DNA of 52,268 nucleotides, from NCBI GenBank assembly GCA_021462845.1, contig JAJTXU010000004.1:1-52268 (forward strand), in the 5' to 3' direction. This DNA is from Anaerolineales bacterium. GTDB lineage: Bacteria; Chloroflexota; Anaerolineae; Anaerolineales; Villigracilaceae. Position 1 is the first letter of the stretch, and the number at the start of each line of letters is the position of its first letter. The notes below the pieces were generated by a model. That model saw nothing but the letters and a program-made list of their open reading frames with translations, did no database searches and was not told the DNA's origin. Position numbers and translations under genes: made by a program. Positions 42,534 to 51,854 of the stretch are shown one piece after another.

Positions 42534-44219
42534 TTATAACCTTTTCTTCTCGATCTTCGCCCACGCATCTTTCAGATTCACCGTCAAGTTGAACACGGGT
42601 TTTTCCGAAGTAGAATCTTTATCCACACAAAAATATCCAAGCCGTTCGAACTGATAGCGCGAACCAGCCTCAGGCGCGGAAAGATGCGGCTCCACATAGC
42701 CTGTGAGAATCTCCAGCGAGTTGGGATTCAAACAGTTGAGGAATCCCTCTTCACCTTCTTCGGGATTTTCCTTCGAGAAGAGTCGGTCGTACATGCGGAT
42801 TTCCGCTTCATTCGCATGGACGGCTGATACCCAGTGGATGGTGGACTTCACCTTGCGACCATCGGGCGAGTCGCCGCCGCGCGTGGACGGGTCATACGTG
42901 GCGTGGACTTCGATCACTTCGCCCGCGTCGTTCTTCACGACATGCGTGCATTTGATAAAGTACGCGTAGCGCAATCGTACTTCGTTGCCAGGGAACAGAC
43001 GATAATATTTCGGCGGCGGCGTCTCGCGGAAGTCATCCTGCTCGATGTAAATCACTTTCGAGAACGGGACTTTGCGCGTGCCAGCGGATTCGTCTTCGGG
43101 GTTGTTGACCGCGTCCATCTCTTCGATGAGATCATCGGGGTAATTGTCAATCACAACTTTGAGCGGACGAATCACAGCCATGCGGCGAAGCGACGTTTTG
43201 TTGAGGTCTTCGCGCACACATGCCTCAAGTAATGACACATCGCTGACGCTGTAATTCTTTGCCACGCCGACTCGGCGGATGAAATCGAGAATGGCATTCG
43301 CGGTGTATCCGCGCCGACGCATCGCGCGCAACGTGGGCATGCGCGGGTCATCCCAGCCGCTGACATGATTCTCTTCGACCAAGCGGCGCAACTTCCGCTT
43401 GCTCATCACCGTGTAATTGATATTCATGCGGGCAAATTCGATCTGACGCGGCTTGAACACATCGAGTTGTTCCAAGAACCATTCGTACAACAGACGATGG
43501 TCTTCGTATTCCAACGAACACAACGAATGGGTGATGCCCTCCATCGAGTCGTTCTGTCCATGCGACCAATCGTACAGCGGATAAATTTTCCACTTGTCGC
43601 CCGTGCGATGATGATGTTCATGCAAAATGCGATACATGGCAGGGTCGCGCATGTTGATGTTCGGGTGCGCCATGTCAATCTTGGCGCGCAAAATCCGCGA
43701 GCCGTTCGGGAACTCGCCGTTCTTCATGCGCTCTAATAAATCTAAATTTTCTTCCACATCGCGGTCGCGGAACGGAGAATTTTTTCCAGGCTCGGTGAGC
43801 GTGCCGCGATTTCTGCTCACCTCTTCGGGAGTCTGATCGTCCACGTAGGCTTTGCCAGCCAGCACAAGTTTCTGCGCCCACTCATAAAGCAAATCAAAAT
43901 AATCCGAAGCGAACGTCACCTTCGACCATTCGATGCCCAGCCAACGCGCATCGTCTTCGATGGCTTCCACAAATTCAGTTTCTTCTTTGGTCGGGTTCGT
44001 GTCGTCGAAACGCAAAACCAACTCGCCGCCGTTTTCTTTCGCGACGAGATAATCAATCATAAACGCCTTCACATGCCCAATGTGCAAATATCCGTTCGGC
44101 TCAGGCGGCAGGCGCGTGCGGACGTAGTCGAAGCGTCCGTTTTTCAAATCTTCTTTGACGGCTTCGCGGATAAAATCGGTGGGTGTGCCCTGAGCAGGGT
44201 CGAAGGGTTCGTGACTCAT
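42534..44219 (-). CDS. glnS: Glutaminyl-tRNA synthetase
   Basis: A 561-residue class I synthetase. [18 protein letters not shown] holds the HIGH motif (LHIGHVK, about 45-51), [11 protein letters not shown] the KMSKS motif, and the C-terminal anticodon-binding beta-barrels follow. It charges tRNA-Gln directly; the matching tRNA-Gln(CUG) lies 650 bp away. Residues 3-12 ([10 protein letters not shown]) are encoded by CCTTCGACCCTGCTCAGGGC, a repeat-like word, so the N-terminus may be repeat-extended. Confidence 0.96.
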   Translation of the reverse strand: MSHEPFDPAQGTPTDFIREAVKEDLKNGRFDYVRTRLPPEPNGYLHIGHVKAFMIDYLVAKENGGELVLRFDDTNPTKEETEFVEAIEDDARWLGIEWSKVTFASDYFDLLYEWAQKLVLAGKAYVDDQTPEEVSRNRGTLTEPGKNSPFRDRDVEENLDLLERMKNGEFPNGSRILRAKIDMAHPNINMRDPAMYRILHEHHHRTGDKWKIYPLYDWSHGQNDSMEGITHSLCSLEYEDHRLLYEWFLEQLDVFKPRQIEFARMNINYTVMSKRKLRRLVEENHVSGWDDPRMPTLRAMRRRGYTANAILDFIRRVGVAKNYSVSDVSLLEACVREDLNKTSLRRMAVIRPLKVVIDNYPDDLIEEMDAVNNPEDESAGTRKVPFSKVIYIEQDDFRETPPPKYYRLFPGNEVRLRYAYFIKCTHVVKNDAGEVIEVHATYDPSTRGGDSPDGRKVKSTIHWVSAVHANEAEIRMYDRLFSKENPEEGEEGFLNCLNPNSLEILTGYVEPHLSAPEAGSRYQFERLGYFCVDKDSTSEKPVFNLTVNLKDAWAKIEKKRL

Positions 44220-44220
44220 T

Positions 44221-44474
44221 CTTGATCTCTTCTCTTGGATGAAATGCTCGCCTCTTCTCGACGTTCAGCCTGATTCGGCTTGGGAAACTTTTTTCCCGCT
44301 TGCGGCGTCTGGCAATTATAACAAACGTAATATAATTCAATTACATACAAATCTCGTCAACGTGTCATTCTCCCGAAGGACATCGGGACGATGTGAGCGA
44401 AGCGAAGAATCTCTTACTCCACCGTAGAGACCCTTCGCTATCGCTCAGGGTGACATCATTCAAAGGAGGTCACT
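44221..44474. other. Gap between glnS and the small membrane protein gene
   Basis: A 254-nt gap. TATAAT at 44315-44320 (minus) is a likely glnS -10, giving a leader of about 90 nt with a GGGAAA/TTTCCC hairpin. At 44361-44455 lies copy 3 of the CCCTGAGCG repeat. AAAGGAGG just before 44475 is the ribosome-binding site of the next gene. Confidence 0.55.
44361..44455. repeat. CCCTGAGCG-family palindromic repeat, copy 3
   Basis: Starts GTGTCATTCTCCCGAAGG, contains GAAGAATCTC and GAGACCCTTCGC, and ends TCGCTCAGGGTGACAT, complementary to the start of copies 1 and 2. Confidence 0.75.
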
Positions 44475-44816
44475 ATGACAGAATCAAACGATAAGCAGGA
44501 AAAATTCCTCGGCGCGTACTTCGACCGTGACGGCGTTCTCAAACTGTCGCGCTGGGCGGATATCCTTTCGTGGGTCACGCTCACGGTCTATGTGTTGACG
44601 TGGACATTTCAACTCTTGCTATTTCTCTCTCAATATGCCAACGGCATGATGGGTGACAAGGGGTTGGGATTCTTGATGGGTTTGAACATGATGTCGCCAT
44701 ACCTCACTCAACTTCTCCCCGGCGTCTTTTACTTCTTTGGCTTGCAGGCTGTCTCAAAAGTATTGCTCATTATGCTTGATGTGGAAGATAACACACGGCG
44801 CACCGCGCGCAAATAA
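44475..44816 (+). CDS. Small membrane protein of unknown function
   Basis: A 113-residue protein. A hydrophilic N-terminus (about 1-28, FLGAYFDRDGVLKLSRWA) precedes two TM helices (about 29-55, VTLTVYVLTWTFQLLLFL, and about 75-102, LLPGVFYFFGLQAVSKVLLIML) and a basic tail. AAAGGAGG sits 5-8 nt before the ATG. I do not recognise the family. Confidence 0.7.
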   Translation: MTESNDKQEKFLGAYFDRDGVLKLSRWADILSWVTLTVYVLTWTFQLLLFLSQYANGMMGDKGLGFLMGLNMMSPYLTQLLPGVFYFFGLQAVSKVLLIMLDVEDNTRRTARK

Positions 44817-44819
44817 GGC

Positions 44820-44848
44820 TTGCCCGAACTTTCCCGCCATGCTACAAT
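44820..44848 (+). promoter_or_regulatory. Promoter of tRNA-Gln
   Basis: TTGCCC (44820-44825), 17-bp spacer and TACAAT (44843-44848), 22 nt before the mature tRNA 5' end. Confidence 0.75.
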
Positions 44849-44870
44849 ACCGCCCGCTGGAAAATTGAAT

Positions 44871-44941
44871 TGGGGAGTCGTCCAACGGCAGGACACATCC
44901 CTCTGGAGGATGGTATCTTGGTTCGAATCCAGGCTCCCCAG
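44871..44941 (+). tRNA. tRNA-Gln (anticodon CUG)
   Basis: Acceptor stem TGGGGAG/CTCCCCA, D stem GTCC/GGAC, anticodon arm CATCC-CTCTGGA-GGATG with anticodon CTG, and T arm CTTGG-TTCGAAT-CCAGG. CCA is not encoded. It sits close to glnS, its synthetase. Confidence 0.95.
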
Positions 44942-44946
44942 CAAAA

Positions 44947-44972
44947 AAGACTCTCGCAAGAGGGTCTTTTCG
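44947..44972 (+). terminator. Terminator of tRNA-Gln
   Basis: AAGACTCTC pairs with GAGGGTCTT (one T-G) around GCAA, followed by TTCGTTTC. The T-run is short. Confidence 0.65.
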
Positions 44973-45068
44973 TTTCGGAAGATCATATTCTTCGGAAGGA
45001 TTAATCCAAACCCCGAAACTTTCATGTACAACAGGGGTTTGCGCTTCATAGATAGAAGGAGTATTGAG

Positions 45069-46322
45069 ATGACACTTGAAGTAACTAAATCCGAATCGTT
45101 TTACGACCGCCCAAATCTTACAAAAGGCGTGATTGAAATAGGGGCGGGCATTCCGTTTGGAATGGAGCCAGTCAGCAATCCATCGGTTGGAATTGGCGGG
45201 GTGTACGGAACTTGGGGAGAAAGTTTTAGCAACGACAACCTTCACTTTTTTATCGAAGAGAGGTTGGGGCATCCGCTTCCAACCAACGAAAAGTTGAATC
45301 TCTCCGATCTGGGGTTTCGCAGCCGGCACCACATTCCCCTTAACCTGACCCCGCAAGAGCACGCAAAACTCGAGATCGAAGTGGGCGCGAAGTTTCTCAG
45401 CGAAGCGATCAGAGCATGCAACTGGAATCCATCCGAGGTGGCAGGTGTGCTCATAGGCATGAGCGCGCCGCTTTCGCCGGATTATCTCAACCAGATTTCA
45501 AAAGCCGCAGGGATTCCGGACAGCGCGCTTAAAGTAGCCACTCATAAAGCGTGTGATGGGTCGACAAGTTCCCTCCATCTGGCGTTGAATCCGACGTTGC
45601 CTGAAAACCTGCAGTTGAATCAGAATATCGCCGAATCGTTGTATGGAAAGAAAGTGCTGGTCGGCGGTATCGAGGGACTGAGTCGCTTCGTCGGTTCTTC
45701 GCACGATGCCAACGCGTTGCAGTTGTTTGGGAATGCCGCGGGGGTGGTGGGAGTCATCCCCGGTAAGACGATGAAGTTCATTGCTGGTAAATCACACGAG
45801 GCATTTGACGAAGATGGTGTTCTGCAGGTGCAGATGTATTACCCACATTCCAAACAGAAAGCAGACGGTTACAATGTGGATGTGACCGAACCATCGGCAA
45901 ATAATATCCGTGTGGCAGGTTTGATGCACGAACCGCACGACGGCTCGTCTATTGCGATGGCTGGACCGATGGGCATGGTCAAATTGTTCGTGCGGACGGG
46001 CGTGCAGGTGGTGCGCGATGTGTACGCGGCATATCAGACTCGGCTTGAGGAGTTAGGTATGGCTGGGAAGTCGTTCGCTGTGGCGATCGTGCACCATGCC
46101 AATTACAAGATCAATAAACTCAAGGAAAAGCACCTGCAAAACGACGGGATCGTCCTGCCGATGCCGTGGCTGTTGAGCGATTTTGGGAATGTGAGCGCGG
46201 CGTCGAACATGATCGCTTTTCTCAGGGAGTTGCCGAAACTGCAGCCGCTTGACCACATCCTCATCGACGGCTTTGGCGCTGGCACTTATTACGATACGCT
46301 GGCGGTGGAGTTGGGGGGGTAG
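45069..46322 (+). CDS. FabH-like 3-ketoacyl-ACP synthase III family protein
   Basis: A 417-residue thiolase-fold protein. The putative triad is intact: Cys in HKACDGSTSS (about 160), His-Asn in VHHANYKIN (FabH has HQAN), and Asn in FGNVSAASN. C-terminal GFGAGTYYDTLAVELG closes the fold. Longer than FabH (about 320 aa) and with an unusual N-terminal MEPVSNPSVGIGGVYGTWGE, so it may be an OleA/HMG-CoA-synthase-like or specialised acyl synthase. ATG 45069 follows AAGGAG. It stands alone. Confidence 0.8.
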   Translation: MTLEVTKSESFYDRPNLTKGVIEIGAGIPFGMEPVSNPSVGIGGVYGTWGESFSNDNLHFFIEERLGHPLPTNEKLNLSDLGFRSRHHIPLNLTPQEHAKLEIEVGAKFLSEAIRACNWNPSEVAGVLIGMSAPLSPDYLNQISKAAGIPDSALKVATHKACDGSTSSLHLALNPTLPENLQLNQNIAESLYGKKVLVGGIEGLSRFVGSSHDANALQLFGNAAGVVGVIPGKTMKFIAGKSHEAFDEDGVLQVQMYYPHSKQKADGYNVDVTEPSANNIRVAGLMHEPHDGSSIAMAGPMGMVKLFVRTGVQVVRDVYAAYQTRLEELGMAGKSFAVAIVHHANYKINKLKEKHLQNDGIVLPMPWLLSDFGNVSAASNMIAFLRELPKLQPLDHILIDGFGAGTYYDTLAVELGG

Positions 46323-46378
46323 GTCAGCCAACCGCAGGTAGGGCAGTTGTCCCTGCGAATGACGCGTTAGTTTGTCGC

Positions 46379-46414
46379 AATCTCCCGCTTGAAGCGCCAG
46401 GCGGGAGATTTTGT
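46379..46414 (+). terminator. Terminator after the FabH-like gene
   Basis: AATCTCCCGC pairs with GCGGGAGATT, followed by TTGTG. Near-perfect stem, modest T-run. Confidence 0.7.
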
Positions 46415-46461
46415 GTAACATCTTTATCCTTCGGGCGTCCTGTACGTGGTATGCATATCCA

Positions 46462-46641
46462 ATGATTCCAGAGCACGCGCGGACCATGTATCGAACCAAG
46501 CCGAACCAGGATGTTGTCCGATTACTTATGCGGTTGAAGTCCTATGAGGAGAGGGATTATCCACTACCCATGTTCACCATGAGGCGGACGACGTTTCGTT
46601 CGCTTCTGTTAAATATTCTTGTGTGGCTGCGTAGACGCTAA
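46462..46641 (+). CDS. Possible small basic protein
   Basis: A 59-residue ORF between two terminators: starts MIPEHARTMYRTKPN and ends LLNILVWLRRR. Rich in Arg with a short hydrophobic tail. Its stop codon touches the next terminator, which suggests a real transcript end. No Shine-Dalgarno is clear and no family is recognised. Confidence 0.35.
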   Translation: MIPEHARTMYRTKPNQDVVRLLMRLKSYEERDYPLPMFTMRRTTFRSLLLNILVWLRRR

Positions 46642-46668
46642 AAGGACACCGTGCGGTGTCCTTTTTTT
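46641..46668. terminator. Strong bidirectional terminator
   Basis: AAGGACACC pairs with GGTGTCCTT around GTGC, followed by seven Ts on the plus strand; A-run on the other side serves secF, whose stop is at 46678. Confidence 0.85.
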
Positions 46669-46677
46669 GATTACGTT

Positions 46678-47589
46678 CTAGCCGGCTAGCGCTTTGGGTT
46701 TGAACCACTTTTCCCATTCGCGATTTTCCCATAAGACAAGGATAGGGGCGGCGATGAATATGGATGAATAGGTTCCGCTCATCAGCCCGATCAGCAGGAT
46801 CGAGGCAAATTCCTGAAGGGTGGCGCCCCCGAACAGGATGAGCGCCAGCAGAAGGAATTCGACCGTCATCAACTGGGTATTGATGGAGCGTTGCAGGGTT
46901 TGCACGATGGAGTGGTTGACGAGCGTTTCGAAATCCAGCCGGCGGTAGATACTCATGTTTTCACGGATGCGGTCGAACACTACGATGGTGTCTTGCATCG
47001 AAAAACCGATCACTGTTAGCAGGGCGGTAAGGAAGAGCGCGTCGATCTCCCAGCCGAATAGCAGACTGCCGTAGGCGGTGATGGCAAAGATGATCGCCAC
47101 ATCATGGATCATGGCAAGGATGGCGCAAATGCCATAGCGGAAGGCGTTTTGCACGCCTCGGAACGACCATGCAATGAACAGCACCACGAGTAGCGAGGAT
47201 ACGATGACCGCGAGCGTTCCGCGCGAGGTGACTTGTTCGCCGATGCTCGGTCCTACGCTGTCGAAACGGACGATTTCCAGTTTTCCAAATTTGTCAGTGA
47301 GGGCGGTAAGAACGGCGTCGCGGGTCTCGTTTTGCATGAACTCGGATCGAATGATAAAACTGCCGGTGTCGCTGGTTTGTACCTGGGCGTCCTTGATCCC
47401 GGAGGAATCGTAGACCTCCAGGATTTCGCCTGGCGCCGGTTGTGCGGCGTCGAATTTCACTTCGAGCAGGCTCCCGCCTTTGAAATCGATGGAAAGGGGA
47501 ATCCCACGGGTGAACATGATGATCAAGCCGGGGATGATGATCAAGAGGGAAAAGCCGAAAAGAATGTAGCGTTTGCCGAGAATGTTCAT
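46678..47589 (-). CDS. secF: Protein translocase subunit SecF
   Basis: A 303-residue six-TM RND-type component of the SecDF complex, which uses the proton motive force to pull proteins out. GIPLSIDFKGGSLLEVKFD (D1 motif DFKGG), VGPSIGEQVTSRG and TVIGFSMQDTIVVFDRIRENM (D4/proton-relay Asp and Arg) are present. Starts 9 nt after the secD stop. Confidence 0.96.
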   Translation of the reverse strand: MNILGKRYILFGFSLLIIIPGLIIMFTRGIPLSIDFKGGSLLEVKFDAAQPAPGEILEVYDSSGIKDAQVQTSDTGSFIIRSEFMQNETRDAVLTALTDKFGKLEIVRFDSVGPSIGEQVTSRGTLAVIVSSLLVVLFIAWSFRGVQNAFRYGICAILAMIHDVAIIFAITAYGSLLFGWEIDALFLTALLTVIGFSMQDTIVVFDRIRENMSIYRRLDFETLVNHSIVQTLQRSINTQLMTVEFLLLALILFGGATLQEFASILLIGLMSGTYSSIFIAAPILVLWENREWEKWFKPKALAG

Positions 47590-47598
47590 GAGTAAATC

Positions 47599-48960
47599 CT
47601 AGATACCTATCGAGCGTTCGTAGTTTGTCGGTTTGACGATATTGAAGAGAAGCGCCAGAAAGGATTGGGTGATATAAAGCGACGAGAACAAACTGATGAT
47701 CACGCCGATGGCAAGTGTGAACGAAAATCCCTTGACGATCGTGGCGCCGAAGGAACTCCCGAACCAAAACAAGATGACGGCTGTGATGAGGGCGGCGACG
47801 TTTGAATCGCGAATGGAGGGCCAGGCGCGTTTCCATGCCTGGTCGAATGCCTGCCGCAGGCTTCGCCCGGAACGAAGTTCTTCTTTTAGCCGTTCAAAGA
47901 TCAGGATGTTTGCATCCAAAGCGGAGCCGGTGCTTAACATGATACCGGCAATGCCGGGCAGGGTGAGTGTCACTCCGATCAATTTAAAGACAGCGTACAA
48001 AATGGCGGCATACGCCAAAATTGACAGGACTGCCGAGAGACCGGGCAGGCGATAGTAAAGGATCATAAAGAGGGCGACAATAACGAAGCCGACCAGCCCA
48101 GCAACGATGCTTTTCTGGAGCGAGTCTTCACCAAGGGTGGGACCGATGATCCGTGTTTCGACAACTTTCAACGGGATGGGGAGCGAACCGTATCGCAATT
48201 GGACGGCAAGCGCGTTTGCCGTTTCAGGGGTGAAATTACCGCTGATGGAACCTTGTCCGCCTGTGATCGCAGATTCGATGATCGGCGCGCTGATGACCTG
48301 TTTATCGAGAACGATCGCGAGATATTTGCCGGTATTTGCCGATGTGTGTTCGCCAAATATGGCGGCTCCCTCTGAATTAAGAACGAAATCGATCGCAGGT
48401 TCTCCTGTTTGGGTCACGCTCACATTCACCCCTTGCAGAACTTTGCCGGTCATGATGGTATGAAAGACCGTCGCGCCGTCTGCGGGAGTTTGCGGGGTGG
48501 AAGAGCCGGGGACAAAATCGGTTTGCAAGGTACTGCCTTCCGGGGGAGCGTAAGTTCCGGTGTCTACAAATTCGAGCAAGCCGGTCTGTTGAATAATGTC
48601 GAGGATTGCGTCGGTGTCTTCAGCGCCGGGGAATTCGCCAACAATGCGTCGTTCGCCCGCCAGTTGGATGACGTTTTCGCTGACGCCCAAGGCGTTGGTT
48701 CGGTTTTCGACGATGTTGCGGGCGGTTTCCATTTCCTCGCGTGAAACCTTCACATCGTTGGCAATATCGGCTTCGAGTAGAACTTGCAAGCCGCCTTGCA
48801 AGTCCAGACCGAGCCGGGGTTTCACGTCGACTTGAAACAGAGGGGAGCCGTCGTCTTTAAAGGGATTGGGGATCTGGACATTTTCATTTGTGTCTACCCA
48901 GATCGCGAGCATGAGCACAAGTCCGATGAGTAAAAGTCTGTTGGTTAAGTTACGAAGCAT
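47599..48960 (-). CDS. secD: Protein translocase subunit SecD
   Basis: A 453-residue partner of SecF. N-terminal TM helix, [16 protein letters not shown] (D1), periplasmic P1 domain with [28 protein letters not shown] (quoted in pieces), and the C-terminal TM block with [21 protein letters not shown] (D4). ATG 48960 is chosen over 48996 because GGAGAG lies 8 nt upstream. TATAAT at 49031-49036 is the likely -10. Confidence 0.95.
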   Translation of the reverse strand: MLRNLTNRLLLIGLVLMLAIWVDTNENVQIPNPFKDDGSPLFQVDVKPRLGLDLQGGLQVLLEADIANDVKVSREEMETARNIVENRTNALGVSENVIQLAGERRIVGEFPGAEDTDAILDIIQQTGLLEFVDTGTYAPPEGSTLQTDFVPGSSTPQTPADGATVFHTIMTGKVLQGVNVSVTQTGEPAIDFVLNSEGAAIFGEHTSANTGKYLAIVLDKQVISAPIIESAITGGQGSISGNFTPETANALAVQLRYGSLPIPLKVVETRIIGPTLGEDSLQKSIVAGLVGFVIVALFMILYYRLPGLSAVLSILAYAAILYAVFKLIGVTLTLPGIAGIMLSTGSALDANILIFERLKEELRSGRSLRQAFDQAWKRAWPSIRDSNVAALITAVILFWFGSSFGATIVKGFSFTLAIGVIISLFSSLYITQSFLALLFNIVKPTNYERSIGI

Positions 48961-49047
48961 GCGGGTATTCTCTCCATCCATGAAAATGTGGCGCACTCGC
49001 CGTCTACGGCTCGGTCGCCACGCGGCGGTTATTATACTACCATCCGC

Positions 49048-50544
49048 TTATGGGTAGACCCATTCGTTGAAGATGTCATCCAGATCGCAGGCGCAGTGTT
49101 TTTCCGCGAGCGATTGAAGCGCGTCTGGGGTGGAAATTTTCCACGCGAGCGATTGTGTGTATTCTTTCAGGAACGCATCGAATGCCGGCTGACCCATACT
49201 ATCCCTGAGCGCCACGAAGAATAAAGGTCCGCGGCCATAGACGATTCCGCTGTAGGTCGCTCCATCATACTCAGCCACCGGTAAGCCGATCGGGATGTTC
49301 TCGCGCGCGATCATATCCCAGCGAAATTCGAGCGAACCCTTGAATTCTTCGCTGCCAGCGATGCCGTACGTGTCGATAAAATATTGCAGTGTGATGAATT
49401 GGGTCAGCGACTCATCGAGCCAGGGATCGTCCAACTGATCGTCGCCGACGAGATTGTAAAACCATTGATGCCCCACCTCGTGCGCAACCGTTGCCTCGAG
49501 GTATTCGTTGGCGAAATCGTTTTCCGTATCGTAGATCCAGGAGGTGATGGCGATCATACCGGGGTATTCGATGCCAAGCGCCAGTGTGGGGGTTGAAACA
49601 AAATCGAGTTCTGTGTAGGGATAGGGCGCGTAACGTTCGCTGAAAACTTTAATGGCCCGCGCGGCTGTTTCAACCAGAGATTGCGACCCTTCGCTGAAGT
49701 TTGCGGTGGTGTAACTGCGAATGAGGACGCCATCCGCATTGATGGATGTTTCCACGTAATTCGGACTCGCCGCCAGATAGAAATCGCGCGCGGGACCGCT
49801 CGCAACAACCGTTGATTGCGTCTGCTCCGCCTCCGTGAAACCGACTCGCCGCCCGGATGCCACCACCGTCACACCCTTCGGCGCGGTGACTTTGACGATA
49901 AAGAACGACGCATCGGCGTAGGTCACGTCACCTTCTTGCGGCGGGATTTCGGCATTCCACCCTTCATCGTCGAACACGGAAACCATTGGGTAGGCATGAG
50001 CGAGGGCAAGCACATCCTGATCGTAAGCGAGCACGCCGTAATTCAACTCCACTGTGCGGGGAACCTCCACAGAAAAATCCATGCGGATTACAACGCTTTC
50101 GCCCGGCGCAAGCGGAGCGGAAAACGGAACGATCATCAAACTGTTGCGCAGATCGTAGCGAGGCGTTGCGGTTGCTTCATTCACAAGAAGATTTGCTACC
50201 TCCATCTTGCCGCCCAGAATGTTTGGAAACAATCGAAAGCGCGCTTCGGTTAATGGTTCGCTTTCTGTGTTGGTGTAACGAACCTCCTCCGAGCCATTCA
50301 CGTGAGAGAGGTTGTCTGCAATATCCAATTCGATATGGTAGACCGTTGCGCCGTCCAGTTCGTTCAGCGCCCATTGGGCAGATGGAACCAATCCCTCTTT
50401 GAAGATGGAGCGATCATCCCATGAGGTGTCGAGCGGGTCGGGGGTTGAGGATGCTTCGGGAGGGGGAGTTGGCGTGGGCTGGAGAAATGCGCAGGAAAGC
50501 GCGAACAGGCTGAAAAGGAGGAGAGAAGCGATGCGGGGTTTCAC
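49048..50544 (-). CDS. M1-family metallopeptidase lipoprotein
   Basis: A 498-residue secreted gluzincin aminopeptidase-like enzyme. A type II signal peptide ends in LFALSC (lipid-anchor Cys about 18), then a PTPTPPPEASSTPDP linker. Catalytic HEVGHQW with the third ligand Glu in DDPWLDESLTQF. The N-terminal beta domain is M1-like, but the exopeptidase GxMEN motif reads GIEYPGMIAI, so specificity is uncertain. ATG 50544 overlaps the upstream gene by 4 bp. Confidence 0.9.
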   Translation of the reverse strand: MKPRIASLLLFSLFALSCAFLQPTPTPPPEASSTPDPLDTSWDDRSIFKEGLVPSAQWALNELDGATVYHIELDIADNLSHVNGSEEVRYTNTESEPLTEARFRLFPNILGGKMEVANLLVNEATATPRYDLRNSLMIVPFSAPLAPGESVVIRMDFSVEVPRTVELNYGVLAYDQDVLALAHAYPMVSVFDDEGWNAEIPPQEGDVTYADASFFIVKVTAPKGVTVVASGRRVGFTEAEQTQSTVVASGPARDFYLAASPNYVETSINADGVLIRSYTTANFSEGSQSLVETAARAIKVFSERYAPYPYTELDFVSTPTLALGIEYPGMIAITSWIYDTENDFANEYLEATVAHEVGHQWFYNLVGDDQLDDPWLDESLTQFITLQYFIDTYGIAGSEEFKGSLEFRWDMIARENIPIGLPVAEYDGATYSGIVYGRGPLFFVALRDSMGQPAFDAFLKEYTQSLAWKISTPDALQSLAEKHCACDLDDIFNEWVYP

Positions 50545-50951
50545 GAGGGCGTCCGGTGGAGGAAATCCAAAACAGTTTTCAAAATTTCTTGCGGTGTCTT
50601 CTCGTCGGTTTCGATGAGCAGGCTGGCGTGTTCGCGCGCATGGGCAAGGCGGCGGAGTTGTTCGGTGTGATCTTTTTTAAGCCAGTCGAGTTTTCGTCGC
50701 GCGGTGCTGGTTTCAAATGAAGCGTGGAGGTAGATCAGAATATCCGGTTTGGCGATGATCTGCCACATGGCTTGCGCGTAGGAATGTTCCTGCGCGATGT
50801 GCCGGCAGGTGAAGCCGTGTTGCTCAAGCCCGGCGATCAAAGTTGATTTGCCCGACCCACAGGGACCGACAACCCCGATGACCGGGCGCTTACTTGGAGG
50901 CTCCATGAGGGCTATTAGATTTTGCCAAACTTTTTCATGAGGCAATTCCAT
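50541..50951 (-). CDS. Small P-loop NTPase/kinase-like protein
   Basis: A 136-residue P-loop protein: Walker A VVGPCGSGKST (about 26-36), DILIYLHAS as a possible Walker-B-like strand, and a basic helix TARRKLDWLKKDH like a lid. It may be a nucleoside/nucleotide kinase-like protein of unknown substrate. The start could be 50951 (overlapping the phosphatase gene by 17 bp) or ATG 50906; neither has a good Shine-Dalgarno. Confidence 0.7.
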   Translation of the reverse strand: MELPHEKVWQNLIALMEPPSKRPVIGVVGPCGSGKSTLIAGLEQHGFTCRHIAQEHSYAQAMWQIIAKPDILIYLHASFETSTARRKLDWLKKDHTEQLRRLAHAREHASLLIETDEKTPQEILKTVLDFLHRTPS

Positions 50952-51651
50952 TGATCGGGAGTCGAACTGTCATGCGTCGGACGTTGTCTCCGATGTTCGA
51001 TGAGAATTTCAACACCAACACGCTGATATCGTCTGCCGGACGTTCATCATCCAGACGGACTGCGTGCGCCAACAGCGAATCTGCCAGCGATTGCGGACTG
51101 GGGTCCTGATCCTCCAGCACCGACCGAATCGCTTCGCCGACCTCCATCGGGCTGCCTCGCCGTTCCCCGGCGTGAGTCAACCCGTCGGTGTAGATTACGA
51201 TGGTCAGCCCTGCTTCGATGGGTAATTCGGTGATGAGCGGACGCACATCGCGCGATGTTCCTAAAGGGATACTTTCGGCGTCGATGCGGTCGATTGTTTC
51301 GCCGCGGCAAATAAAAAGAGGAGATGGGTTGTTGCGGGTCAGAACGATGGTGCGGCTATGCAGGTCGAGCGAGGCGATGTTGAGCGTGCTGATAACCTTC
51401 CCTTGTTTGTCGGTGAACAGCGCGTCAGATGCGGCGCGCGCCGCCGCGCCATCGCGGACGCCTTCGGCGAGCAAGCCGATCACTTTGCGAACAACCATTT
51501 GCGAAACTGCTTTGGCGCCGCGCCCGGAAGTCTGCCCGTCGGCAAGCACAACAGACAACCCGCCATTGGGGCGTTCGACAACTTCGAGCGTGTCCCCGCT
51601 TTCAGATGTAGCGTATTTATTGACTTTGGCGACTGCGATCTGAAACTCCAT
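50935..51651 (-). CDS. SpoIIE/PP2C-like serine phosphatase
   Basis: A 238-residue PPM-type phosphatase. LSVVLADGQTSGRGAKAVS holds a metal Asp (about 38), PSPLFICRGE is the SpoIIE strand, IVIYTDGLTHAG the second metal Asp, and PADDISVLVLKF the third. No regulatory domain is attached. Such enzymes dephosphorylate anti-anti-sigma (STAS) proteins; no partner is seen in this window. Confidence 0.88.
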   Translation of the reverse strand: MEFQIAVAKVNKYATSESGDTLEVVERPNGGLSVVLADGQTSGRGAKAVSQMVVRKVIGLLAEGVRDGAAARAASDALFTDKQGKVISTLNIASLDLHSRTIVLTRNNPSPLFICRGETIDRIDAESIPLGTSRDVRPLITELPIEAGLTIVIYTDGLTHAGERRGSPMEVGEAIRSVLEDQDPSPQSLADSLLAHAVRLDDERPADDISVLVLKFSSNIGDNVRRMTVRLPINGIAS

Positions 51652-51703
51652 GCCTTGATTTTACTATGGAGTTCATCGCGGGGGGCGCTTAACAAAGCGC
51701 GTT

Positions 51704-51812
51704 TAGCCACAGAGCGCGCAGAGAACTTTGAGATTTTTCCACCTGCCCCGAGCGTGATTTGCTTGGCAAATCATGCGGGGTCAGCAAACTCTGCGTTCTC
51801 TGTGGCAAAGAT
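51704..51812. repeat. CACAGAG palindrome with a nested GATTTGC hairpin
   Basis: GCCACAGAGCGCGCAGAGAAC and CTGCGTTCTCTGTGGC form the outer palindrome. Nested inside is GATTTGC-TTG-GCAAATC (near 51758-51774), the reverse complement of the hairpin core in the mreB-mreC gap. Confidence 0.75.
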
Positions 51813-51854
51813 TGTTTTTTACGTTCTCAATCGGGCACTCCCCATCGCGGTTTG

